64,000 bases of DNA from Cunninghamella blakesleeana (Eukaryota; Mucoromycota; Mucoromycetes; Mucorales; Cunninghamellaceae): assembly GCA_017871115.1 (NCBI GenBank), contig JAFCIZ010000006.1, positions 4,626,558 to 4,690,557 of the forward strand, read 5' to 3'. Positions within the stretch are counted from its first letter, which is position 1. Every line of letters starts with the position of its first letter. The notes under the pieces are model-generated. The model was not told the DNA's origin and searched no databases. It was given only the letters and a program-made list of their open reading frames with translations. The translations under genes were made by a program, and so were the position numbers. Positions 36,225-46,813 of this stretch are shown here, one piece after another.

Positions 36225-37229
36225 ATGACATGCTTTGATATTGCCAACTTTCCAACTCTTAAACTTGTCAAAATAGTTTCCAACTTATTAGAATCTATTT
36301 GTATAGCAAATCAGGGTATCCCTTGTAAACAACTATCAGGTTTTCACTCAAGAGCTGTACCCCACATTTCTATTGAAACTTACATAACTCGTATTTTGAA
36401 ATATACACCTTTTACCAATGAAGTTTTATTTTGTATGTTGATTTATTTCGATCGCATTGCAACTTTACAAAAAAACTTGATTAATATTAATTTTTTAAAT
36501 ATACACCGATTCATTATAACAAGGTAAAATAATAATAGAAACTCCTCTTTTTTATATTTAATGAGAATTATTGGTTTAAAAATTAATGTAATCCTTTTTT
36601 TTTTATTTAATTTTATTTAATTAGTATTGTAGTAGCAACTAAGAGTACTTCCGATATTTATTATAGAAATTCAAGATATGCAAAGGTATATTAAATCAAA
36701 AAAATAGAATAAAATAAAAACAAAATAAAAAAAGGATCATATATAATAACAATGATAATAATACGTCTATTTTTATTATTATTATTATTATTAGGTGGGT
36801 GGCATTTCGATTGAAGAGCTATTTAGACTTGAATTTGAATTATTAGAATTATGTGATTATTCTATTCATGTACCCTTGGATGAATTACAAAACTATGCCA
36901 ACCAATTATGGAATTTAACTTTACAAAAGAATGACCCAACTTTATTAAATTTATTATTACCACCCTCTCCTCCTCCACCTATCATGATGATCACATCTCC
37001 CATTCCTACTTCATCATCTTCATTCAAACCCACTACATCATCATCATCATCATCAAACTCTTCTTCTCATTTACAAAAATCAACTTGCTCTTTATTCCCA
37101 TTAACACCTCCTTATGAAAATGTAACTATAGCAACTACTCCATCATCTTCAAAGTCTAAAAAGTATATTAAACGTTCTCACCCATATGCTAGACCTCCTC
37201 CTCAACCCTCTTCTTCACTTTCCTATTAA
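36225..37229 (+). CDS. Pho80-like cyclin (Pho85-type cyclin family)
   Basis: Predicted partner of a Pho85-type cyclin-dependent kinase; in yeast such cyclins act in phosphate, glycogen or cell-cycle control. Three exons (36225-36523, 36625-36685, 36795-37229) join in phase to 264 residues. The cyclin fold runs ~10-160: 'LVKIVSNLLESICIANQG', 'ISIETYITRILKYTPFTNEVLFCMLIYFDRI', 'FIITSIVVATKSTSDIYYRNSRYAKVGGISIEELFRLEFELLELCDYSIHV'. The Tyr-Phe-Asp-Arg and 'ATK..SD.YY.N..YAKVGG' blocks are the PHO80/PCL signature. The last ~90 residues are a Pro/Ser-rich tail with TPP and SP sites, so phosphorylation is likely. Which member of the PCL family it represents cannot be settled here. Confidence 0.92.
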
Positions 37230-37506
37230 TCCCCTATTCATTATTACTATCATTTTCTATCTTCTCTACTTGTCACTTCATTCATTTACATATTTATTTG
37301 TACCAACCTAATTGCATCTTTATATATATTTATATAATTTATTTTATTTTTTTGCATATCTCGTAACCGTATCTTGCATGATCTTTTTTCTTATTTTTTT
37401 TAATAATTCATATAATATTTCCAATTCTTTCCAATAATTGATACCATTCTATTTTTTTAAAAAAATTTTAATTTTGTAATTATTCTTAACAATAAATCTA
37501 TTATTT

Positions 37507-37541
<35 letters not shown>

Positions 37542-37829
37542 GTATATACATGTATATGCTGAATCTATCAAGGGCTTTTTAAAAAGGTAAAAATAAAAGG
37601 ATATATATGACTGCTGTTTTCTTTATATAATTATTTATTCTTTGTTGATGATATGGTGAATTGTCGTTGTATCAAAAGGACATTTAAAGTTTTTCTTTTT
37701 TTTTTTTTTTGATGGTGTAAATAAAAATAATAATAAAAAGGGAGAAATTATATAAAAAAAAAAAAACAAATAAATCTACTCGAGAATATATATATATATA
37801 TAAAGAATACAATTGCATGTCTAATATGT
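37230..37829. other. Intergenic, convergent
   Basis: 3' flanks of two convergent genes. Contains TA microsatellite at 37511-37560 and 37784-37803 and a T7/A7 palindrome near 37454-37470. No gene. Confidence 0.4.
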
Positions 37830-37900
37830 TTATTCAAATACTTGTTTGCCTTCAGGAGCACCTGGAATCGTTTTTTTCAATCCCTGTATTTAATTAAATG

Positions 37901-37931
<31 letters not shown>

Positions 37932-38218
37932 TATTTAATATAAAAATGTAATAATGATCAATACACATAATGATATCATCCTATTATATATATATATATA
38001 TATTTCTCTTCTTTTCTCCCTCTTACCAATTTTTCAAAAACACAAGTGTTAAGACCTTTTTCAGCCTTACGACATTTATTCAACTCTTGATTGTTTTGTT
38101 CCAAACATTGCCAGTGAGCTTCGAATTCTTTATCACAGTTTTCTCTAAGTTTGGTGATCCTATTTTAACCATAATTGTTGTTATTAATTAAAAGAAATAA
38201 AAAATTAGAGGATGATAA

Positions 38219-38265
<47 letters not shown>

Positions 38266-38554
38266 TATCAGCAAACTATTTTCATTTTTATTCCATTTAT
38301 TATACTTACAAGTCAATAGCACAACGAGTAACTTTACGGCCTTCTTTAAGACAGTGTTTAGGATCATTGTTTTCATTTTTACAAAGCATAAAATCATCAT
38401 TATAATCTTTACAATAAGCACCAATAAAAAAGGACGCGCTTTTTAAAGGAGCAGAGCTGGCGCCTACTTCATCGACTTTGGGAATATCAGAAGGAAGAGG
38501 TGTAGGGTCAACAAATTCTTTGGTGGTTAAGTTGGTTTTAGCTTGAGCAGACAT
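37830..38554 (-). CDS. NDUFA8: NADH:ubiquinone oxidoreductase subunit NDUFA8 (complex I, CHCH protein)
   Basis: Accessory subunit of mitochondrial respiratory complex I, facing the intermembrane space. Three exons (38554-38310, 38159-38027, 37883-37830) join in phase to 143 residues. It has the repeated twin CX9C CHCH pattern of the family. The first pair runs 'YCKDYNDDFMLCK' and 'HCLKEGRKVTRCA'; the second runs 'NCDKEFEAHWQCLE' and 'KCRKAEKGLNTCV'. Import is expected through the Mia40 disulfide relay, without a cleaved presequence. The N-terminal ~45 residues are variable and Pro-rich. It is shorter at the C-terminus than animal NDUFA8. Its presence means this organism keeps complex I. Confidence 0.9.
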
Positions 38555-39788
38555 TATTTATTATATATATATATATTATATTTATATCTAAAGATATTTA
38601 TATCAATCATATTTTGTCATTTTTATCAATAAATAAATAAATCGTTGTTGTTGTTGTTGTAGTTGTAGTTATTATAATACATGATAGTGGTAATTACAAG
38701 AAAAAAAATTGACGTAGATAGTTGATGAATATTAAAAAAGTATAAAATAAAAAGTTGATATATTTTTTAATAAAAAAAGAAAAAAAATAGAAAATTTAGT
38801 TATTCTTTATATGTTCAATATTACCTATTTATAATTATTATGTTCATTTTCCCGTTTTTTTTAATATATTTTATTACACATACCTTTGGTTTAATCAAAG
38901 AATTGTTAAAGAAAAGAAAGAGAGCTAGTTTTTTAAAAAAAATAATAATTTTTATTTTATATGGTTCATAATTTTTAAAATTCCTTTGCAGTCACGAAGT
39001 CTAAGGATGAAAATAAAAACATAGCAACAAAATATACATAGAGATGATAATATTACCATGATCATGGTAAAAAAAAATAATTTATCGCTATTATTTCGAA
39101 AATATCAAGGTATATAAACTTTTAAATGGCAACAAGTAAAGTTAGAAAGAAATAGCAAGTTAAACTGGTTGATGATGACATAGACCTGTTGCCCTTTTTA
39201 TCAAACAAAAGCTTTTTAAAAAAATCGGAACCTTAAAAAAGTATATATGTTGAGTGCAATGATTAGTATAGATGTTTATTTTTTTTTTATTTTATTTTTT
39301 TAAGCTAGTTCTATTATTTTATTTGTTTTCTTCAGGTGGTTGACTCTTATATATATATATATATATAACAAAATTCATTCAATAACTTTGCTCTTGGGCG
39401 ACTTTATATAAAATAGCTAAGTATAAAAACAAGTTTAATGGTTATTTGTTTTTGTAATAATATTTTATTTTTAGAAAAAAAAAGCACCTTGATAAGAATA
39501 ATACTTTACTTCTTTTTCTATAATTTATTTTTTATATCAAAAAATTAATATTTCAAATAACATTCAATTGGCATTTTATTATCTTGTATTTATTTAAATG
39601 ACATATATAAAAAAGGCGAATCCATTAAATGTATTGGATACTTTTAATTTAAACTCAGTTTGGGGGAGCGGGACTTTTGTTTTTTTATTAAAAACCTTCA
39701 AATTGATTTTTTTTTTTTTCTTTTTCCTTTTTCCCTCAATTTTTTAACCATTTTAAAATACCACAATATAAAAATAAATAAAAATAAT
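38555..39788. other. Intergenic, divergent promoter region
   Basis: Between NDUFA8 and the disordered PIP-motif protein. It contains a CTTGTTGTTG-like GTT repeat (38643-38670), an 18-bp perfect palindrome at 39053-39070, TA microsatellite near 39352-39367 and a T-rich leader (39695-39745) before the next ATG. A 'gatgatgacatagacctg' patch at 39170 loosely resembles a snoRNA box but has no partner. Confidence 0.45.
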
Positions 39789-41465
39789 ATGGCGGTGAAA
39801 AAAGGCAAAAAAACACCTTTAACGTCAGGTACTAATGCAACAATTGATCAATATTTTAAAGTGAAAAAAGAATCCACTTCTATACCAACAAACAAAACTC
39901 GTAATGTAGATGAAAACTTTAATAGTCAACCAGTTGATGACGATGATATGAAACTATTATTATTATCCCCAGAAAGGAAATCTGAAAAAATAACAAAACA
40001 AACAAAAAGAACACCTTTGGCTGAAATACGTACGACTGATTCAAAACATGCTACTTTTTCAATGGCACTTTCTTCAAAAAAGAAACCTTCCAAACCTGCT
40101 TTCGTTGTATTACGTGACGAAGATATTGATAATGGTGTTACGGAAGCGCAGCAACCCCCTTCAAATGATACGACGACATCTACAACTACATCCCAACAAC
40201 TACAGCAGCAACATGATTCTTTTTGGACTCAATCGGTACCTATTGGAAATACATTAAATTCACAATCGTCTATTACGTCTTCTCCAGTTCATGTTGATGA
40301 TACGCAGGATCATTTTTTAAAGTTATTGGATAAAGAAACAAGTATTCAAAATGAAGGTGAAAATGATAATGATGAAGAAGGCATTCGTATAGATAAATTA
40401 TTAGATTCAGATGATGAAGATGATGAGGAAGAGGGTGATGACCCATTCTTTGACGATTTAGATGATCCATTTATTACAAAGACAAATAACAAACGACGAA
40501 TACCGTATGCTTCACCATACTCAAATAAACGACAATGTCCCTTCTCAGTAGCTTCCACTCCTGGATTACATCATAGTAGAAGAATAAAAGGAAAATCCCT
40601 ATTTGATGAAAACGAAAATGATGACGATGATGATGATGATGACCTTCTTCCTCCTGATTCAATGTTATTTATCAGCAATAATAATATCAATAACAACAAC
40701 AGTACTATCTCTTCTTCACCGACAGCAGATGATCAAGAAAATGACTTTTCTTCTGAATGCAATAACACTAATAGTAATAGTAATGATAATAATAATGATA
40801 ATAACAATTTTATATCAACAACAAGAACAGATTCATTAACAACGGATGATCAAATAAAATCAGATACATACTCAACTTCAGAACCAGCCTCACCATTAAA
40901 TATTAACGATAATAATCAAGATATTATATCACCAAAAGTAATAACAAGCAGTCCAATCATTGAATATTCAATATCAGAATCCATGACATTCCCAATAGAA
41001 TATCATTTTGATGATGACAATGATGATGATGATAATAATTATATCATTAAGGCAAAAGAAAAGGATGATGAAAAAGAAAAAGAAAGTGATAGTGATATTA
41101 AAAAGAATGATAATAACAACAACAATAATAATACCAATTATACCCCAATTGATAACAATCAACATAAAACCATCAATGAAAATAACTATTCATATTATTC
41201 ACCACCAATAATACAAGAAGACGAAAAAATAAGATCCACCGTCTCATCTCCAGCCAAATCAACCATCTTATTATCATCACCTTCCAAATCACAACTCAAA
41301 TCAACTTTAACTTCACCTTCAAAATCACCTTCATCAATAAACATCAGCCAACTAGATACTCTTCCTCTATCATTACCTTCAGATACTTCTTTGGATATAC
41401 ATATTGCGTATCCTAATCCTCGCGGGGAATCCATTTTGGAAAAATTTGATTTATCTGAAAAGTGA
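39789..41465 (+). CDS. Disordered acidic protein with PIP-box-like motif and CDK-type sites
   Basis: Unrecognised intronless gene of 558 residues, started at the ATG in 'aataatATGG'. Upstream in-frame sequence is a T-run leader. Residues 16-23 read N-A-T-I-D-Q-Y-F followed by KVKK. This matches the PCNA-binding PIP box (Q-x-x-I-x-x-F/Y-F) except for Asn in place of Gln. Residues ~74-80 include 'KRTPLAEI', seen in several cell-cycle substrates. Seven or more SP/TP sites follow, clustered near the C-terminus (SSPAK, SSPSK, TSPSK, KSPSS). Three acidic patches and Asn-rich linkers fill the middle. The C-terminus is a compact 'NPRGESILEKFDLSEK'. A replication- or mitosis-linked, PCNA-associated regulator is a reasonable inference; no enzymatic domain is visible. 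Confidence 0.75.
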   Translation: MAVKKGKKTPLTSGTNATIDQYFKVKKESTSIPTNKTRNVDENFNSQPVDDDDMKLLLLSPERKSEKITKQTKRTPLAEIRTTDSKHATFSMALSSKKKPSKPAFVVLRDEDIDNGVTEAQQPPSNDTTTSTTTSQQLQQQHDSFWTQSVPIGNTLNSQSSITSSPVHVDDTQDHFLKLLDKETSIQNEGENDNDEEGIRIDKLLDSDDEDDEEEGDDPFFDDLDDPFITKTNNKRRIPYASPYSNKRQCPFSVASTPGLHHSRRIKGKSLFDENENDDDDDDDDLLPPDSMLFISNNNINNNNSTISSSPTADDQENDFSSECNNTNSNSNDNNNDNNNFISTTRTDSLTTDDQIKSDTYSTSEPASPLNINDNNQDIISPKVITSSPIIEYSISESMTFPIEYHFDDDNDDDDNNYIIKAKEKDDEKEKESDSDIKKNDNNNNNNNTNYTPIDNNQHKTINENNYSYYSPPIIQEDEKIRSTVSSPAKSTILLSSPSKSQLKSTLTSPSKSPSSINISQLDTLPLSLPSDTSLDIHIAYPNPRGESILEKFDLSEK

Positions 41466-41574
41466 TATATATAGGAAAAAAAAAGCCAAGAGAAAAAAAA
41501 AAGAATTATGATACTTCTTTTGATTTTTATTATTACATGCATCTATTACTATTATTATATATAAATTTTATTGA

Positions 41575-41605
<31 letters not shown>

Positions 41606-43317
41606 CCCTTTGTAATTAATTAATCTTTTCAGTTTTTATTTTACATATATTATTTGCACTTATTAAACATAATGCACCTTATATACTGAATTACTATTTT
41701 TTTTATTATTATTTTTTAACATCCTTTACCGTTTATAAATCCTATTTTTTTTTATTTTTTTTAATAAATTTCAAAAGTTATAAATAGTATAGTCATTTAT
41801 ATGTACACATTACTATTTTTATATACCTTCCTACAGAAATATAAAACTCAGGCATAAATTTTTTATTAAATTCTACCTCATGAATATTAATATACACAAG
41901 TATTTGAAATACTAGACGTGTGAATTAAAGCGCACAGGTTACCCGGATAAAATATATCATTATATTGACCAAACCTTTTATAATATAATATTATTAATTT
42001 ATAATGATAGTAAATAAGTAGCAAATAGAATAATAACGAGTATTCATTGTTTATATACTGAAATGTAGCATCTATTCTTATTTTTAATATCAATAATAAT
42101 AATAAAAGTAACAAAGAAAGTAAAGAAAATTGGAAATATCAAAACCCATTCTTTTTATTTCTATTTTTCTTTTTCTCATATATATATGTATATGTATATA
42201 CATTTATATTATAAAAGTATTTAATTGCTCTACTCAATGATGTCTATTTTATTTGAGCAATGTAATATTTTTATATGTGTTTATTTCTCAACACTGGCTG
42301 GTTACTATATTGATTTAGTACTGCCATATACTATTAACTATTTACACAAAATATTTAATAATAATTTTATATGATCATTTAGTCATTTTAAATAATTACT
42401 AATGGTATCTATTTTATTTTTTATTTTTTTTGAGAGTAACCATTCAATATATGACAATACAGCTATATATTTTTATAATTAGAAATATCCAGTCCAATTC
42501 AATCCCAAAGTATTTATTCATTTTTATTGAGGTAGTGTACTTATGGAAACATTATTGAAAAAGACTAGTTGCAAGTTAATCATATTGATTAAACCTTTCC
42601 AGCTTTCAACTTTAGTCGCTATTTTAGGGTAAACTGGTCATAACCTTCTATTATGAATATATGCCACATTTTATTTAAACTCAGGTTATATTTTTATAAT
42701 ATCTTCTTGTACATGATTTTAATACAAAAAAAACCTTATATGTGTAGGAAAACTTAAGTAATGAATAAAAAGTAGAAATTTACATACACTATTCTTCTTT
42801 ATTTATTTATGATTACTTTTTTTTATTTTATATAAAATTATTCTCTGATTAAATAAATAAATGTATATATATATATATATCTTTTCTTTTTCTTGGCTTT
42901 TGACTTTGTATTATTATTATTTATTATTATTTTTTGTATCAGAAATTTGTAAAATATTAAATGTATATTTAATTTAATAAAGTAGTTGTTTATTTACACT
43001 CCGCTATTAATTTTTTTGGGTGGGGATAGAATTATAAATTTGTCTTTTTTTTCTGTCTCTCTTCCTTTTCCACTACTTTCTTTTTTTAAAAAAATAAATT
43101 TGAATCGTTAATATATTTATATGGTCTAATATTATTATAAATTCATTCATTTATTTTTTTATTTATATTGGAATAGCTAATAGAAGGATATTTTTATTTC
43201 CTTATTATAATTTATAAACTTTTGTATACCATTTTTTTTTTTTATTTTTATTTTGTATATATATATATATAATTTTTATTTTATCAAGTTCGCATATTGG
43301 GAAATAGAGACAAGAAA
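41466..43317. other. Intergenic, 1.85 kb
   Basis: Very AT-rich. Contains ATT triplet runs (41580-41606), TA microsatellites, and a T7/A7 palindrome near 43083-43097. Around 42235-42265 'attgctc...gagcaat' forms a small inverted repeat. The GC content rises slightly at 42520-42690, which could be a decayed element, but no recognisable protein pattern is left. Confidence 0.4.
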
Positions 43318-45500
43318 ATGAAGCCAGTTGGTAGTTCATATTTTACTCATCAGCGAAAACAAAGTAATAACAGCACTCTTCATAATCCAAATCTATTACA
43401 TCATAATAAAACTCATTCACCTATCACATCATCGTTTCCTTCCTCAAATACCTCATCTAAATTACGTGGTATCCAAATCAATATTAGTAGTGATCCTTTT
43501 CAACATCGTATCCCAACATATGTTCAACGGTACTGGCATGAAAGTCGATTTAAACAATATTGGCTGGTCATTCGGATTAAATGTCAACAACAATATCAAA
43601 AAATACGCCCTTGGCAATTACTTGTATTTTTGATCTTGATTATCTTTATTTGCTTTTTTTTATTATTTCATGTGGGTTTCTTTAGTGGAAAACAATATCA
43701 AGATTGGAAACATGATCATAAAGTGAATTCAAATCAAATCGATCTATTAGAAAATGTTTACCCTCTAAGTGGAAAAGGATTTACTACTTTAATCATTATG
43801 GTTCCTTCTTTTTTATATTCAGTACCAACTTCTTTACATCATCATCACAACAACAACGATGACAATGGTAACCATCAACAACAAAGCAATAATAATAAAA
43901 ATAATAAAGTTATAGATATAGTGTCTTCACTGTGTGAATATGATATATTTAAACATGTGATGATATGGAAGAATTATGATGATCAAGAACTCGAACAATT
44001 CAATTTAAGTTTGGAAGAAATAGAAAAATTAACTGGGTGTCCTATAGAAAGAATGAGCTTACATCATATAACACCTAATACAAAAGGAATAGCTCGATAT
44101 ACAGCTTGTAGTATGGCTACCACACCGTATTGTTATTTTCAAGATATATCTTATCCACCTCGTCACCTACGTAGTCTCTATGCCAATTTCTTACAATCAC
44201 CTCATTTAATTCACGGTGAATCGATCGACGCCTTACATTATGTCAAGAGTCAATGGTCATGGTGTTTATGGAATGAAGGTAAATAAGTAAATAATAAAGA
44301 GTAAAACAATCATACATGAATAGAGTAGAGAAGCAATTAATTGAATAAAAAAAAAACAATGAAATTGGATTTTTTTTTTACCATACGGTTTAATATAGAT
44401 TATCAACTTCATGCATGCCACAACACACCCGGATCTGGATTGTTTTTATCAAAAGAAATGGCTAGTGCATTTATAAATTTAATGGAAGTGAATCCACTTG
44501 ATCCAATTTATGCAGATATGTATTTTTCAATTTGGTATAATCAGCCCACCTATCTATTACAAGGATCCCCCTCATCATCATCATCCATAACAGGTGATAG
44601 AATGTCAACAGAATTATTACAATATAATGTAGAATTAACCAATGAAGAAGTCGCCCATTTACAAAAGGCAGCTGTGGTTTTATTTAATAATTTACGTAGT
44701 CAAAATGGTATCTTTGCAGAAACACAGGATTCACCAAAAATATATACAGAACGGAATGCAAGATCGCCTTGTTTTAATGATAGATGTCTCTTTTTAACTA
44801 ATCTGAATTCTTTACCTACCATGGATTTATTTGATTATCACCCGGAATATGATATGAAACAATTTATAAAACTACATGATGATTATTATAATGGGGAAAG
44901 ATTTCAACAATATGCTTATTCTTATGCTGTAGATGATCAAGATGCTACTTTTTGGTTATCTGATAAAGGTAAATTAATAATAGGGTATAAATATTAAGGG
45001 AAAAATAAAAGTAGAAAAACAAAAAAATAATATATAAAATCTCGTTATTTACTTCATTTTTAATTTATAAATGTTGTTTGCTTTAATATTTCGTTTTATA
45101 TATGATAGTAATTCAGAAAGGGGATTATATTGGATTGGACTTATTAATGCCTATGCCTATCATATTAAAATATAGAATACTTGTCGATCATCCATACAGT
45201 TTTAGAAAGACTATTCAATTACAAATCTCATACGATGGCTCAACTTGGATAGAATTACCATTAGAAATGAAGTGTACACCTACTATGGGTCTTAAGGAAA
45301 AGAAAAAGAAACGATTATTGGATTGTCAATTTATTATTTCAGTAACAGGGTACAGGTTTATAAGATTGAATGTATTACGTGATTTAGATTATCATTTTAT
45401 GGTACATGATTTCTCAGTGGATGCAAAGGTGAGATTAGATGTGAATGGGCAACCTTTAGATATTGGATTAGATAATAGCGTAGATATATTGGAAAATTAA
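43318..45500 (+). CDS. Type II membrane protein, glycosyltransferase-like
   Basis: Three exons (43318-44278, 44399-44968, 45109-45500) join in phase to 640 residues. The N-terminal ~100 residues are basic and Ser/Asn-rich (cytosolic). One transmembrane helix follows at ~101-122 (LLVFLILIIFICFFLLFHV), so the rest should face the Golgi lumen. The central region has 'LCEYDIFKHVMIWKNYDD', 'TACSMATTPYCYFQDI', 'GSGLFLSKEMASAFINLM' and 'DPIYADMYFSIWYNQPTYLL'. That order resembles fungal Golgi glycosyltransferases in which the second block normally ends in an acidic DxD. Here it reads QDIS, so metal binding may be altered or lost. The last ~130 residues look like a beta-sandwich (QLQISYDGSTWIELPLEM), perhaps discoidin-like. 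The exact family and donor sugar are unknown. Confidence 0.7.
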
Positions 45501-45800
45501 TATATATGTATATTCAATCATTATTGTTATAACTATTATTATTCGTTTAGCATTTTTTTTTAAAAAAAATTACATTCTGTATTATTTTCATTTTTTTAAT
45601 TTTATTTTATATTAATAATTATAATTTGTTTTCAATGACAAAAATATACATTTTTTTTATTTTTGTAATAAAAATCGCCTTAATTTACTTATATTAGTCT
45701 GATATATTCATTTTTTCATTTTATAATCCACTTAATGACAAATACGTGTACATTTTATTTATTATATCTTCTATAAAAAAAGCGCCTGCTTTTATTTTAA

Positions 45801-46813
45801 TTATTTTTCCTTTTTAAATTGAACTTCAATATTGCTAATGCCAACGGGTTCATTGGATTTTTCATCATAATCAGCCCATTCCTGTTCGGTTAAATCAATT
45901 TCTTCAAAAGGTGTTCCGGATTCAGTTCCTTTGGCTGACCATGGTTCCTACAATTTATTTATTAATAAAATATCATGAATTAACGTGATAATATTTCTTC
46001 TATTTTTTTATTTTAATTCAAAAAGTTAACTTACTCTAGGGGAAAAATCTACCATTTCTAATCCTCGAACATCAAATACAGCTATTTTTTGAAATTCACC
46101 CGATTTTGTATAAGGAATGGTTTTACTATTAATTTCAAATTCTGTGTGTAATAAATAGAGAAAAAGTAATAAGTAAACATATTTAAAAACTAAATCCTTC
46201 ATCATTTCCACCTTGGACATTATACATATTTTTCAAAACTTACGTGCTGTGGACTCTCTTTTACAAAATTTGCATCTCATAACAAGATTGGCTTGACCAC
46301 GCGAACCAGATATATCATATTCATCCTGTATTATACCATAATTAAAAAAAAAACAATAAGTCATTCAATATAATATATTTCATATGAAACCTTCTTCAAA
46401 ATCGCCATTTATTATTTATCATTATCATCCTTATTACTACTATCTTATTTACTTACTTGACGATTGAAAGATATCCAGTTTTCGTCGATTTCATGACAAC
46501 TACCACATTGAATCTATTTGAAAAATAAAATTAAAATAAAAGGATTATTTAATTAATACTGTCTTTGATTTTATTTTGAAATACTCATAAGAATCCATTT
46601 TCATAAATATATCTACCTTGAAATGCCATTCATAATTATCTACAGGTACAAGTTCGGTAACATTTTCAAGGTCTGCCTTTAAGTAAAGTCCTAATTTCTT
46701 TTATGTATAAATAATAATAGTAATAGCGATGAAAAATAAACAAAAATACCTAGTCAATATTTAATATTTAATTTAAATTAATTAATGAATAAAGATATTA
46801 TTCAATTTACCAT
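45801..46813 (-). CDS. CZIB: CXXC-motif zinc-binding protein (CZIB/C1orf123, DUF866)
   Basis: Conserved eukaryotic zinc protein of poorly known function. Six exons (46813-46811, 46697-46617, 46513-46457, 46325-46244, 46141-46035, 45947-45801) give 158 residues, the family's usual length. 'LGLYLKADLENVTEL' opens the fold. The two zinc CXXC pairs are 'QCGSCHE' (exon 3) and 'RCKFCKRE' (exon 4). 'FDVRGLEMVDFSP' and 'EQEWADYDEKSNEPVGIS' complete the conserved core. Phase analysis puts the ATG alone in exon 1, directly followed by a GTAAAT donor. The acceptor that restores the family N-terminus is '...AAAAG' at 46698. A start codon that fills the coding part of an exon by itself is odd but legal. 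Other acceptors (TTAG 6 bases on) would break the frame. Confidence 0.85.

Noticed and set aside
36795..37229. Separate cyclin fragment starting at 36795
   Set aside because: It is exon 3 of the Pho80-like cyclin, in phase with the two upstream exons.
39160..39240. Possible C/D snoRNA (patch 'tgatgatgac')
   Set aside because: No matching D box, no terminal stem and no guide pairing could be seen.
42235..42700. Possible decayed element in the 41.5-43.3 kb spacer
   Set aside because: Composition is slightly less AT-rich, but neither repeats nor protein patterns could be shown.
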